Shown here in pieces: positions 40,380-48,822 of a stretch of DNA of 64,000 nucleotides (within the stretch, counting starts at the first letter, position 1; every line of letters begins with the position of its first letter). The DNA is from Pseudomonas sp. (GTDB taxonomy: Bacteria > Pseudomonadota > Gammaproteobacteria > Pseudomonadales > Pseudomonadaceae). The stretch covers positions 142,127 to 206,126 of the forward strand of contig JAUSOF010000030.1 of NCBI GenBank assembly GCA_030656145.1. The letters are read 5' to 3'. The translations under genes and the position numbers were made by a program. The notes under the pieces are model-generated. The model made no database searches. It saw only the letters and a list, made by a program, of their open reading frames with translations, and had not been told where the DNA came from.

Positions 40380-40406
40380 CGCTTAGAGCGCTCGGGTGCT
40401 GTAAAC

Positions 40407-40438
40407 AAAAAAAGCCGCCTGTTCAGGGCGGCTTTTTT
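40407..40438. terminator. bidirectional terminator between oadB and amrZ
   Basis: GCCGCC (40414-40419) and GGCGGC (40427-40432), with a 7-base loop, are flanked by seven A and six T, so both convergent genes can end here. Confidence 0.9.
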
Positions 40439-40488
40439 GTGGGTGCGAATAATAAATTACCTAGACGTTTTATCGAGGCAACTTCTGC

Positions 40489-40809
40489 TTATTCAGCGGC
40501 CATCTCAGCATCATGGGCAATCAATGCCACCAGGGCATTTTGTTGGCGACGGGACAGTTGGCGGAAGCGCTGGAGCAGCTCGCGTTCATGCAGGGATAGC
40601 TCGGGGCTATCCAGGCTAACGTTGAGTTCATCTCCCAAGCTGCTCTCTTGAAGCATGCTCTGCTCAAGGCGGGCGATGATTTCCGAGTTCATGCTGCGAT
40701 GATGATTGCGCGCGACATCAGCGATGCGCTCGCGCATGCCATCAGGCAAGCGAACCACGAATTTGTCAGCCGTGCGGCTGGAGTAAATAGCCTGTTTCAT
40801 AGGTCGCAT
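40489..40809 (-). CDS. amrZ: AmrZ-like ribbon-helix-helix regulator
   Basis: A 106-residue Arc-type DNA-binding protein. The ribbon-helix-helix (about residues 10-55, with [19 protein letters not shown] and [16 protein letters not shown]) and the C-terminal [20 protein letters not shown] ... [14 protein letters not shown] match P. aeruginosa AmrZ closely. AmrZ controls alginate, motility, pili and c-di-GMP genes. The start is MRPMKQ at 40809; MKQ at 40800 is an alternative. No good ribosome-binding site is seen for either. As remembered, amrZ also lies next to phnC in P. aeruginosa. Confidence 0.92.
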   Translation of the reverse strand: MRPMKQAIYSSRTADKFVVRLPDGMRERIADVARNHHRSMNSEIIARLEQSMLQESSLGDELNVSLDSPELSLHERELLQRFRQLSRRQQNALVALIAHDAEMAAE

Positions 40810-41245
40810 ACATTTAACCGGTAAGTTCAGGGAAGCGATGCTTGCAGTGAGCACGCGATTGTCACCGTTTTGACCGTCTTTAGCACTAGCTGTTCAACCG
40901 CAATTATCATTTGCATCGATAAGACTGCATAAGACGTTTGATTATTTGACGCCAAACTTGTGACGTATTGTGCTTTGAGTAAAGGCTCAGTGCCAGCACC
41001 GGTTGTCAGAAATGCGAGCCATTAAACATAAGATAGGCATTTCTGGATGCAATGCAAAAACCATGGCTAGCCTCAGTCCTGATTATCGCAGCCGACGGCT
41101 GATCACGCTTCGCCCCGAATCACCTGGTTAAACAGTAGCGGATGATCCTGTTATTTGCCCCTTACCGTCGCGTCCGCCAAGAACCGCTGACGCTAGTAGC
41201 CGAGCATCACTCCAGATCAGGAAAAATAAAGCAGTAGTCACCTAA

Positions 41246-41274
41246 GCGTCATGGCCTGTTAACGGGGATGTCAC
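41246..41274 (+). promoter_or_regulatory. possible Pho boxes upstream of phnC
   Basis: GCGTCAT (41246-41252), CTGTTAAC (41256-41263) and ATGTCAC (41268-41274) lie about 11 bases apart, the periodicity of PhoB sites (consensus CTGTCAT). Only the first and third are good matches. Phosphate-starvation control is known for phn operons; binding here is inference. Confidence 0.4.
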
Positions 41275-41287
41275 AGAGTTTGCCTAC

Positions 41288-41303
41288 CTTGGTCTACACC
41301 AAG
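41288..41303. promoter_or_regulatory. PhnF-like operator upstream of phnC
   Basis: CTTGGTCTACACCAAG is a 6-bp perfect palindrome around a 4-base centre. It fits the TGGT-N4-ACCA type operator described for PhnF/HutC-family regulators and lies 44 bases before the phnC ATG. A related site covers the phnF start. Confidence 0.55.
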
Positions 41304-41347
41304 TGGCGACCCTGGGTCGTCAAACCGTTAACTGAAGAGGCTAACCC

Positions 41348-42184
41348 ATGAACGCAGCGATCCGCGTTGAGAGCCTGAGCAAAACGTTCGGCACTAAACA
41401 GGCTCTCTATTCTCTGGCGCTGTCCGTGCAGCCCGGTGAAATGGTCGCGCTGATTGGCGCATCCGGTTCCGGTAAATCAACCTTGCTGCGCCACCTCGCC
41501 GGCTTGGCCTGCGGTGACCGCACGGCTGGCAGCAGCATCGAGGTGCTCGGTCGTCAGGTGCAGGCGCAAGGTCACCTGAATGGCGAGATACGCCGACTGC
41601 GCGCTGACATTGGCTACATTTTCCAACAGTTCAACCTGGTGACTCGTTTAAGCGTAGTGCAAAACGTCCTGCTTGGCTGCCTTGGGCGAATGCCTCGCTG
41701 GCGCGGCACGCTCGGCCTGTTCAATGCCGAAGAAAAGCAGCGTGCGCTGCAGGCGTTGGCGCGGGTTGGTTTGGCTGACCTGGCGCAGCAGCGTGCTTCG
41801 ACCTTGTCTGGCGGTCAGCAGCAGCGTGTGGCGATTGCCCGTGCCCTGTGTCAGCGCGCCAAAGTGATTCTGGCCGATGAGCCAATTGCTTCGCTGGACC
41901 CTGAATCCGCGCGCAAGGTTATGCAGATTCTTGCTGACATCAACCGTGAAGACGGCACCACCGTGGTGGTCACCCTGCATCAGGTGGACTACGCCATGCG
42001 TTATTGCCAGCGCGCCGTGGCGCTCAAGACCGGGCACATCCATTTCGACGGATCAACCGCAGGTCTCAATCCGGATTTTCTCAACGATCTGTATGGCGCC
42101 GAGTTGGCGGTCGATGTGTTGCCGGCTGACAAGCCGCGTCGGCAGCGCCCGCAACCGACCTCTATAAGCCTCGCCAAGGCCTGA
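41348..42184 (+). CDS. phnC: phosphonate ABC transporter, ATP-binding protein
   Basis: A 278-residue ABC ATPase that drives import of phosphonates and phosphate. Walker A is GASGSGKST (about residues 37-45), the signature is [15 protein letters not shown], and Walker B is [12 protein letters not shown]. The linker region [20 protein letters not shown] fits PhnC. A GAAGAGG ribosome-binding site precedes the ATG. It is the first gene of the phn operon; phnD follows after 51 bases. Confidence 0.96.
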   Translation: MNAAIRVESLSKTFGTKQALYSLALSVQPGEMVALIGASGSGKSTLLRHLAGLACGDRTAGSSIEVLGRQVQAQGHLNGEIRRLRADIGYIFQQFNLVTRLSVVQNVLLGCLGRMPRWRGTLGLFNAEEKQRALQALARVGLADLAQQRASTLSGGQQQRVAIARALCQRAKVILADEPIASLDPESARKVMQILADINREDGTTVVVTLHQVDYAMRYCQRAVALKTGHIHFDGSTAGLNPDFLNDLYGAELAVDVLPADKPRRQRPQPTSISLAKA

Positions 42185-42235
42185 GTGATCCCCGCGTTTC
42201 ATTAATTCAGCCCACCCGCAACAGGAGTGCTCCGC

Positions 42236-43240
42236 ATGTTCAAACGTATCAGTCGTGTTCTCGCCGCGTCCGCCCTGGTCACCGGCTCCCTCTTGGGTGC
42301 TGCCCAGGCCTCTGAGCCAGAACTCAATTTCGGCATTATCTCTACCGAGGCTTCGCAAAACCTCAAGACCATGTGGGACCCCTTTCTGGCCGATATGAGC
42401 CAGCAGACCGGCTTCAAGATCAATGCCTTCTTTGCTCCTGATTACGCTGGGATTATCCAAGGCATGCGTTTCGACAAAGTCGATATTGCTTGGTACGGCA
42501 ACAAGTCGGCCATGGAAGCGGTGGATCGCGCGGGTGGACAGATCTTCGCCCAGACAGTCGCAGCGGACGGCTCTCAGGGTTATTACAGCCTGATGGTGGC
42601 GCACAAGGACAGCCCGATCAATTCGATTGAGGACATGCTGAAAAACGCCAAGAGCCTGACCTTCGCCAACGGCGACCCAAACTCGACGTCGGGTTTCCTG
42701 GTGCCTGGCTACTACGTATTCGCCCAGAACAACGCCGATGCCAACAAGGTCTTCAAGCGTTCGCTCAACGGCAGCCATGAAGTCAACGCGCTGTCGGTTG
42801 CTAACAAGCAGGTGGATATCGGCACCTTCAACAGCGAAGGCATGCAGCGTCTGGAAGTGACTGCGCCACAGAAGGCTGCTCAGCTGAAAGTCATCTGGAC
42901 CTCGCCGCTGATCCCGTCTGACCCAATGGTCTGGCGCAAGAACCTGGATGAGGCCAGCAAGGACAAGCTGCGCGAATTCTTTATGACTTACGGCGATCAG
43001 CCGGCTGAGCTGAAAGTACTGGAAGGTCTGCAGTGGGCCAAGTTCAAGGCTTCCGATGACGACCAGCTGCTGCCGATTCGCCAACTCGAGCTGTTCAAGC
43101 AGCGTACCGAAGTGGCCAACAACGACAAGCTCAAGGCTGACGACAAAGCCGCCAAGCTCAAAGAGCTGGATGGCGAGTTGGCCAAGCTGGAAAAGCGCAT
43201 GGCTGAAATCGCCAAGCAAAGCCCTGGCAGCGCTGGTTAA
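42236..43240 (+). CDS. phnD: phosphonate ABC transporter, periplasmic binding protein
   Basis: A 334-residue exported protein that binds phosphonates in the periplasm. The signal peptide is about residues 1-26 (ending AAQAS). PELNFGIISTEASQNLKTMWDPFL and KVDIAWYGNKSAMEAV form the ligand-binding cleft blocks, and ANGDPNSTSGFLVPGYYVF is a family signature. The C-terminus is Lys/Glu-rich. An ACAGGAG ribosome-binding site precedes the ATG. A strong hairpin after the stop may protect the message or lower expression of phnE. Confidence 0.96.
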   Translation: MFKRISRVLAASALVTGSLLGAAQASEPELNFGIISTEASQNLKTMWDPFLADMSQQTGFKINAFFAPDYAGIIQGMRFDKVDIAWYGNKSAMEAVDRAGGQIFAQTVAADGSQGYYSLMVAHKDSPINSIEDMLKNAKSLTFANGDPNSTSGFLVPGYYVFAQNNADANKVFKRSLNGSHEVNALSVANKQVDIGTFNSEGMQRLEVTAPQKAAQLKVIWTSPLIPSDPMVWRKNLDEASKDKLREFFMTYGDQPAELKVLEGLQWAKFKASDDDQLLPIRQLELFKQRTEVANNDKLKADDKAAKLKELDGELAKLEKRMAEIAKQSPGSAG

Positions 43241-43250
43241 TCGCAGTTCT

Positions 43251-43278
43251 CGACCCGCCGCTTACGGCGGGTCGTTTT
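43251..43278 (+). terminator. hairpin between phnD and phnE
   Basis: A 10-bp perfect stem (CGACCCGCCG / CGGCGGGTCG) with a CTTA loop is followed by TTTTC. It probably stabilises phnCD mRNA or partly terminates, giving more binding protein than permease. It is inside the operon, so it cannot be a full stop. Confidence 0.7.
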
Positions 43279-43306
43279 CTTCTGCCGCATGATTCGAGAC
43301 ATTGTT

Positions 43307-44101
43307 ATGACCACTTTGACCACCGCACCCACGCCCGACCTGACTGCCAAGCGTTCCTGGTCGCAGTTGATTGGCTGGGGGCTTTTTTTCGTTGTGTTGG
43401 CTTGGTCCTGGCAGGGCGCGGAGATGAATCCGCTGGCCCTGATCCGCGACTCCAGCAACATGGCGACCTTTGCCGCGGACTTCTTTCCGCCCGATTTCAG
43501 CAACTGGGAGCTGTACCTCAAGGAGATGATCGTCACCGTACAGATCGCCCTGTGGGGCACGGTGCTGGCGATTGTCTGTGCGATTCCGTTGGGCATTCTC
43601 TGCTCAGAAAACATTGTGCCGTGGTGGGTTTACCAGCCAGTGCGCCGGGTAATGGATGCCTTTCGTTCAATCAACGAAATGGTCTTCGCCATGCTCTTTG
43701 TGGTGGCGGTTGGCCTGGGGCCGTTCGCCGGGGTGCTGGCGCTGTTTATCGGCACCACCGGGGTGCTGGCCAAACTGTTTGCCGAGGCGGTCGAGGCCAT
43801 TGATCCGGGCCCGGTTGAAGGTGTGCGTGCCACCGGCGCAAGCGCGCTGCAGGAGGTCATCTACGGGGTGATTCCGCAGGTGCTGCCGCTATGGATTTCC
43901 TACTCGCTGTACCGCTTCGAGTCCAACGTGCGCTCAGCCACGGTGGTCGGCATGGTCGGTGCGGGTGGCATCGGGGTGATTCTCTGGGAAGCGATTCGCG
44001 GCTTCCAGTTCGCTCAAACCTGCGCCTTGCTGATCGTGATCATCCTGGTGGTCAGCCTGCTGGACATCATCTCGCAGCGCCTGCGCAAACAATTTATCTG
44101 A
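43307..44101 (+). CDS. phnE: phosphonate ABC transporter, permease
   Basis: A 264-residue inner-membrane permease. Six hydrophobic segments are visible; the BPD-type cytoplasmic loop is [32 protein letters not shown], the EAA motif that contacts PhnC. The ATG at 43307 is taken; an upstream ATG at 43289 adds six residues. It follows the phnD hairpin and precedes the regulator phnF by 35 bases. Confidence 0.94.
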   Translation: MTTLTTAPTPDLTAKRSWSQLIGWGLFFVVLAWSWQGAEMNPLALIRDSSNMATFAADFFPPDFSNWELYLKEMIVTVQIALWGTVLAIVCAIPLGILCSENIVPWWVYQPVRRVMDAFRSINEMVFAMLFVVAVGLGPFAGVLALFIGTTGVLAKLFAEAVEAIDPGPVEGVRATGASALQEVIYGVIPQVLPLWISYSLYRFESNVRSATVVGMVGAGGIGVILWEAIRGFQFAQTCALLIVIILVVSLLDIISQRLRKQFI

Positions 44102-44136
44102 CGGAGCCGGGTGCCTGCGGGCGCCCGTTTTAAAGC

Positions 44137-44841
44137 ATGCACTTGTCTAGACAAGCAGGGCCCATGTACCGCGAACTGGCTGGCGTGCTGCGCGATGAGC
44201 TGCAGCGCATGAACCCCGGCGACTACCTGCCGGCCGAAGTGCAATTGGCCGCGCGTTTTGCCGTCAACCGCCACACCCTGCGCCGCGCGGTGGATGAGCT
44301 GGTGCTCGAAGGCCGTTTGCTGCGTCAGCAGGGCAAGGGCACGCGAGTGCTGGCCAAACCGCTGATTTACCCAATGCAGGCCGGCAGTGCCTACAGCGCC
44401 TCGCTCTCGGCGCTCGGCCACCGGGTTGAAGCGCAATTGCTCGAGCGCCGCCTGCGCGCGGCCAGCGGCGAGGAGCGCGAGTACCTGCAACTGGCCGGTG
44501 GTGCGCAACTGCTTGAGCTGAGCACCTTACGCCTGATTGAAGGCCAGCCCGTCAGCCTGATTCGTCACGCCTTCAGCAGCGAGCACGCCGAATTGCTCGC
44601 CGACTACCAGGGCGGATCGCTTCGCCACTACCTCAGCCTGCGCGGCCTGCCACTGACGCGCACCTTCAGCCTGATCGGCGCGCGGCTACCGAGCCGTGAA
44701 GAGGCCGCGCGCTTAATGATGCCCAAACATGCGCCGCTGCTCAGCGTACAAACCCTTTCCCGTGACCTGGCCGGACGGCCGGTGGAGCTGTCGTTATCGA
44801 CCAGCCGCGCCGACCGCTTCCAGTACCAGCTCGCCCTTTGA
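44137..44841 (+). CDS. phnF: phosphonate metabolism GntR-family regulator PhnF
   Basis: A 234-residue HutC-subfamily GntR regulator. The N-terminal winged helix covers about residues 8-75, with LPAEVQLAARFAVNRHTLRRAVDELVLEG, and the C-terminal UTRA-type domain (about 90-230) is where the effector binds. Its start codon lies against a CTTG-TCTAGA-CAAG palindrome (44142-44155), so it probably represses itself. A start at 44164 (MYRELAG) would place the operator in the leader instead. Confidence 0.92.
   Translation: MHLSRQAGPMYRELAGVLRDELQRMNPGDYLPAEVQLAARFAVNRHTLRRAVDELVLEGRLLRQQGKGTRVLAKPLIYPMQAGSAYSASLSALGHRVEAQLLERRLRAASGEEREYLQLAGGAQLLELSTLRLIEGQPVSLIRHAFSSEHAELLADYQGGSLRHYLSLRGLPLTRTFSLIGARLPSREEAARLMMPKHAPLLSVQTLSRDLAGRPVELSLSTSRADRFQYQLAL
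44142..44155. promoter_or_regulatory. PhnF autoregulatory palindrome
   Basis: CTTGTCTAGACAAG is a perfect 14-base palindrome beginning 5 bases into the phnF frame. It shares CTTG, TCTA and CAAG with the palindrome before phnC. HutC/PhnF-type regulators bind sites of this kind. Confidence 0.55.
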
Positions 44842-44854
44842 TGGAGGCTTGTTG

Positions 44855-45331
44855 ATGAACCGCGATAGACCGCACAGCGACATGCAGCACAACGATCCGC
44901 AGATCGCCATTCGTCAGCGCTGGATGGGTGTACTCGCCCGCGCTGGCGCTGACTTGGCCACTTACGAGTCGGTGTTGAAGGAAGTTGATTACCGCCTGAT
45001 TCGCGCCCCGGAAATCGGTATGACCCTGGTGCGTGGGCGTATGGGCGGCACCGGCAGCCCGTTCAACCTCGGTGAGATGAGTGTGACCCGTTGCGTGGTG
45101 CGCTTGGCCGACGGTCGCACTGGTTACAGCTACGTGGCGGGTCGCGATAAGCAGCATGCCGAGCTGGCCGCGCTGGCCGATGCCCACCTGCAAGGCAGTG
45201 AGCAGGCTGACTGGCAGCAGCGCCTGATCGAACCCCTGGCCGCTGCACAGCACGCCCAACAGGCGGCCAAGGCCGCAGAAACCGCCACCACCCAAGTGGA
45301 ATTTTTCACCCTGGTTAGAGGAGAAGACTGA
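44855..45331 (+). CDS. phnG: phosphonate C-P lyase subunit PhnG
   Basis: A 158-residue subunit of the C-P lyase core complex (PhnGHIJ). RQRWMGVLARAGADLATYE, PEIGMTLVRGRMGGTGSPFNLGEMSVTRCVVRL and GYSYVAGRDKQHAELAALADA match PhnG. The ATG at 44855 lies 8 bases after GGAGG; upstream frames overlap phnF. It shares one base with phnH (TGATG). The core complex makes the ribose-1-triphosphonate intermediate with PhnI and the C-P bond cleavage with PhnJ. Confidence 0.95.
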   Translation: MNRDRPHSDMQHNDPQIAIRQRWMGVLARAGADLATYESVLKEVDYRLIRAPEIGMTLVRGRMGGTGSPFNLGEMSVTRCVVRLADGRTGYSYVAGRDKQHAELAALADAHLQGSEQADWQQRLIEPLAAAQHAQQAAKAAETATTQVEFFTLVRGED

Positions 45332-45942
45332 TGAACGCGGCGAATAGCTCGCAATGGCTGCAACCGGCCTTCAATGACCCGGTGCTGGACGCGCAAACCA
45401 GCTTTCGCAGCGCCCTAAAGGCCCTGGCCGAGCCAGGTCTGGCGCAACCGCTGAACCGCGCCCTGGCTTTGGAGAACCTCCACCCAGCGACTTACGCCCT
45501 GTGCCTGGCGTTTCTTGATGGCGACACGCCGCTGTGGCTGGCGCCGTGTTTCGACACCCCGGCTATCCGCGCCAACCTGGCCTTTCACTGCGGCTGCCCG
45601 ATTGTTGCCGAGCGCGAGTTGGCGCTGTTTGCCCTGCTCGATGAGCGCGAACTGAGCGACTTGTCGGCGTTCGACAATGGCAGTGAACGTTACCCGGACC
45701 AGTCCTGCACCTTGCTGATTCAGCTCGATGCGTTGAGCGCCGGGCCGGCATTGCGCTGGCGCGGACCTGGGATCAAGGACGTGCGCAGCGTCGAACTGCC
45801 GCTGCCGGCGGTGTTCTGGCAGCAGCGCCAGGCGCGCAGCGCCTTTCCCCGAGGTCTGGATGCCTTCTTCGCCGCTGGCGAGCAGGTCATCGGCCTGCCG
45901 CGCAGCACCCGCGTGCTGGTCAATGCCGAGGAGGCTGCCTGA
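45331..45942 (+). CDS. phnH: phosphonate C-P lyase subunit PhnH
   Basis: A 203-residue PLP-transferase-like fold protein of the C-P lyase complex. QTSFRSALKALAEPGL near residue 25, LALFLDGDTPLWL-like LAFLDGDTPLWLAP, and RWRGPGIKDVRSVELP are typical PhnH blocks. The ATG overlaps the phnG stop by one base. It ends at the ATG of phnI with the same kind of overlap, showing tight translational coupling. Confidence 0.95.
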   Translation: MNAANSSQWLQPAFNDPVLDAQTSFRSALKALAEPGLAQPLNRALALENLHPATYALCLAFLDGDTPLWLAPCFDTPAIRANLAFHCGCPIVAERELALFALLDERELSDLSAFDNGSERYPDQSCTLLIQLDALSAGPALRWRGPGIKDVRSVELPLPAVFWQQRQARSAFPRGLDAFFAAGEQVIGLPRSTRVLVNAEEAA

Positions 45943-47033
45943 TGTACGTCGCCGTTAAAGGTGGCGAACGCGCCATCGACAATGCCCATCTGCTACTGGC
46001 CAAGAAGCGCCGCGGCGATACCTCCATTCCCGAACTCAGTGTCGAGCAGGTGCGCGAGCAGATGCCCCTGGCGGTCGCGCGGGTGATGAGCGAAGGCTCG
46101 TTGTATGACCCGCAGTTGGCGGCGCTGGCGATCAAGCAGGCGGCCGGTGACCTGATGGAGGCGATCTTCCTGCTGCGCGCCTACCGCACCACGTTGCCGC
46201 GCTTCGGTGCCAGCGCCGCACTGGACACCACGCAGATGCAGCTGAGCCGGCGCATTTCGGCGACCTTCAAGGACCTGCCCGGCGGCCAGCTGCTCGGCCC
46301 GACCTTCGACTACAGCCACCGTCTGCTGGACTTCGCCTTGCTGGCCGAGGGCGAACAGCCAGGGCCGCAGATTGATCCACAGGCCGAATTGTCGCCGTGC
46401 CCACGGGTGCTGGATTTTCTCGCCGATGAAGGCCTGATGGCCCGCGAGGCGGACGACGGTGCAGCGGTGCCGGATATCACCCGCGAGCCGCTGGACTTTC
46501 CCGCCAGCCGTGCCGAGCGTTTGCAGGCCTTGGCCCGAGGCGATGAAGGCTTCCTGCTGGCGCTGGGTTATTCCACCCAGCGCGGCTATGGGCGCAATCA
46601 CCCCTTTGCCGGAGAGATTCGCATCGGCGAGGTCGAGGTCTGGCTGGAGCCGGAAGAACTCGGCTTTGCCGTGCCGCTGGGCGATATCGAAGTCACCGAG
46701 TGCGAGATGGTCAACCAGTTCGTTGGTGAGAGTGCCGAGCAGGCGCAGTTCACCCGTGGCTACGGCCTGGCCTTCGGCTATGCCGAGCGCAAGGCTATGG
46801 GCATGGCCCTGGTCGACCGCTCGCTGCGTGCGGCGGAGTACGCCGAGGAAGTCGAAGGCCCGGCGCAGCAGGAAGAATTCGTGCTGATGCACTGCGACAA
46901 CGTCGAGGCCGCTGGCTTCGTCTCGCACCTGAAATTGCCGCACTACGTCGACTTCCAATCCGAGCTGGAGCTGATCCGCAAACTGCGCAAGCAGGCCAGC
47001 GAGCAGCCCGCCGCCGAGGAGCAACGCGCATGA
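45942..47033 (+). CDS. phnI: alpha-D-ribose 1-methylphosphonate 5-triphosphate synthase subunit PhnI
   Basis: A 363-residue nucleosidase-type subunit that, with PhnGHL, attaches the phosphonate to ribose triphosphate. It starts MYVAVKGGERAIDNAHLLL, typical of PhnI. LGYSTQRGYGRNHPFAGEIRIGEVEVW and CEMVNQFVGESAEQAQFTRGYGLAFGYAERKAMGMALVDR are strongly conserved. It overlaps phnH by one base and phnJ by four. Confidence 0.96.
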   Translation: MYVAVKGGERAIDNAHLLLAKKRRGDTSIPELSVEQVREQMPLAVARVMSEGSLYDPQLAALAIKQAAGDLMEAIFLLRAYRTTLPRFGASAALDTTQMQLSRRISATFKDLPGGQLLGPTFDYSHRLLDFALLAEGEQPGPQIDPQAELSPCPRVLDFLADEGLMAREADDGAAVPDITREPLDFPASRAERLQALARGDEGFLLALGYSTQRGYGRNHPFAGEIRIGEVEVWLEPEELGFAVPLGDIEVTECEMVNQFVGESAEQAQFTRGYGLAFGYAERKAMGMALVDRSLRAAEYAEEVEGPAQQEEFVLMHCDNVEAAGFVSHLKLPHYVDFQSELELIRKLRKQASEQPAAEEQRA

Positions 47034-48016
47034 ATACGAATGAAATCTACACGCGTAGCGAGCCTGCTTCAGTCGTGGGCGGCCGGAGCGCAGGCACCGG
47101 AATGTATGACGTTGTACATGAGGATGCCGAGCACCGCCCGCCCGCGAATCAAGCTGGCGCAGTAGCGTGTGAGGTGGGGTACAACTTTGCTTATCTGGAC
47201 GAACAGACGAAAAGAATGATCCGCCGTGGTCTGCTCAAGGCCGTGGCGGTTCCCGGTTACCAGGTGCCCTTCGGTGGTCGCGAGATGCCGCTGCCCTATG
47301 GCTGGGGCACCGGCGGCATGCAGCTGACCGCCGCGATTCTCGGTGCAGACGACGTGCTTAAGGTGATTGACCAGGGCGCGGATGACACCACCAACGCGGT
47401 GTCGATCCGCCGCTTCTTCGCCCGCACCGCCGGGGTCAAAACCACCACCCGCACGCCCGAGGCGACGGTGATCCAGACCCGCCACCGCATCCCGGAAACA
47501 CCGCTGAGCGGCGATCAGATCATGGTCTACCAGGTGCCGATCCCTGAGCCGCTGCGTTTTATCGAGCCCTCGGAAACCGAGACCCGCACCATGCATGCGC
47601 TGGAAGATTACGGCGTGATGCACGTGAAGCTGTACGAGGACATCGCCACCTTCGGCCATATCGCCACCAGCTACGCCTACCCGGTGACGGTCGATGAGCG
47701 TTACGTGATGGACCCGTCACCGATCCCCAAATTCGACAACCCCAAGCTGCACATGAGCCCGGCGCTGATGCTGTTCGGTGCCGGCCGCGAGAAGCGCCTG
47801 TACGCCGTACCGCCGTTCACCCGCGTGGTCAGCCTGGATTTTGAAGATCACCCCTTCGAGATCCAGCGCTGGGACGAGTGCTGCGCCTTCTGCGGCAGCC
47901 AGGATTCCTACCTCGACGAGCTGATCGTCGACGACGCCGGGACCAAGCGCTTCGTCTGCTCCGATACCGATTACTGCATGCAACGCCGAGACCTTGAAGA
48001 GGAGGGCGCGCAATGA
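47030..48016 (+). CDS. phnJ: alpha-D-ribose 1-methylphosphonate 5-phosphate C-P lyase PhnJ, extended N-terminus
   Basis: PhnJ breaks the carbon-phosphorus bond by a radical SAM reaction. From residue 50 on (GYNFAYLDEQTKRMIRR) it matches E. coli PhnJ. The cysteines are C285, C288, C310 and C316 (CAFCGS ... FVCSDTDYC), corresponding to E. coli C241, C244, C266 and C272. The first 49 residues are about 44 longer than in E. coli and have unusual composition (Gly/Ala/Arg/Pro-rich, SVVGGRSAGTGMYDVVHED). The ATG overlaps the phnI stop, so the extension is probably translated. Confidence 0.95.
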   Translation: MNTNEIYTRSEPASVVGGRSAGTGMYDVVHEDAEHRPPANQAGAVACEVGYNFAYLDEQTKRMIRRGLLKAVAVPGYQVPFGGREMPLPYGWGTGGMQLTAAILGADDVLKVIDQGADDTTNAVSIRRFFARTAGVKTTTRTPEATVIQTRHRIPETPLSGDQIMVYQVPIPEPLRFIEPSETETRTMHALEDYGVMHVKLYEDIATFGHIATSYAYPVTVDERYVMDPSPIPKFDNPKLHMSPALMLFGAGREKRLYAVPPFTRVVSLDFEDHPFEIQRWDECCAFCGSQDSYLDELIVDDAGTKRFVCSDTDYCMQRRDLEEEGAQ

Positions 48017-48822
48017 GTGCTGCCGAGAAATTGCAGCTGCACACCGACACGGCGCAGCCGCTGTTCAGCGTGCGCGACCTGACACGTCTGTACGGCCCGG
48101 AAACCGGCTGCCAGGGGGTGTCGTTCGACCTGTATCCGGGTGAGGTATTGGGCATTGTCGGCGAGTCAGGTTCGGGCAAGTCGACCCTGCTCAGCCTGCT
48201 GTCGGGGCGCTGCCCGCCGGATCGCGGCACGGTCAGCTATCGCGACACGACCGGCAACTGGGTTGATCTGTACAGCGCCAGTGAAGCGCAGCGGCGCACG
48301 CTGCTGCGCACCGAGTGGGGCTTTGTCGAGCAAAACCCGCGTGACGGCCTGCGTATGGGCGTGTCGGCCGGGGCCAATATCGGCGAGCGGCTGATGGCTC
48401 AGGGCGTGCGCCATTACGGCGAACTGCGCGCGGCGGGCATCGACTGGCTGCAACAGGTTGAGATCGACCCGCAGCGCATCGACGACCTGCCGCGCACCTT
48501 CTCTGGCGGCATGCAGCAGCGCTTGCAGATCGCCCGCAATCTGGTGTCCAGCCCACGGCTGATCTTTATGGATGAACCCACCGGCGGCCTCGATGTGTCG
48601 GTGCAGGCGCGTCTGCTCGACCTGTTGCGCGGCCTGGTGCGTGAGCTGGATCTGGCTGTGGTGATTGTCACCCACGACCTGGCCGTGGCGCGCTTGCTGG
48701 CCGATCGGCTGATGGTGATGCGCCGCTCCCATGTGGTCGAGGCGGGGCTGACGGATCAGATTCTCGATGACCCGCAGCATCCCTATTCGCAGTTGCTGGT
48801 GTCGTCGGTGTTGCAGCCGTGA
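48013..48822 (+). CDS. phnK: phosphonate C-P lyase system protein PhnK
   Basis: A 269-residue ABC-type ATPase that binds the C-P lyase core. Walker A is [11 protein letters not shown] (about residues 50-60), the signature is FSGGMQQRLQIARNL, and Walker B is LIFMDEPTGGLD, followed by VIVTHDLAVARLLADR. It has no permease partner and acts with PhnJ (known from the family). It overlaps phnJ by 4 bases. A 162-base repeat insert separates it from phnL. Confidence 0.95.
   Translation: MSAAEKLQLHTDTAQPLFSVRDLTRLYGPETGCQGVSFDLYPGEVLGIVGESGSGKSTLLSLLSGRCPPDRGTVSYRDTTGNWVDLYSASEAQRRTLLRTEWGFVEQNPRDGLRMGVSAGANIGERLMAQGVRHYGELRAAGIDWLQQVEIDPQRIDDLPRTFSGGMQQRLQIARNLVSSPRLIFMDEPTGGLDVSVQARLLDLLRGLVRELDLAVVIVTHDLAVARLLADRLMVMRRSHVVEAGLTDQILDDPQHPYSQLLVSSVLQP

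Larger units (their letters stand above)
40810..41347. promoter_or_regulatory. divergent amrZ-phnC regulatory region (538 bases)
   Basis: No gene is supported. Possible signals, in order, are a Fur-box-like GCAATTATCATTTGC (40900-40914), a 9-bp inverted repeat CAGAAATGC/GCATTTCTG (41007-41045), Pho-box-like 7-mers, and a PhnF-like palindrome just before phnC. Promoters for both amrZ (minus) and phnC (plus) must be here. Confidence 0.6.

Noticed and set aside
40823..40828. GAACTT as an AlgU (sigma-22) -35 box for amrZ
   Set aside because: It is only 14 bases from the start codon, so the matching -10 would lie within the gene, and no TCTGA-like box is present.
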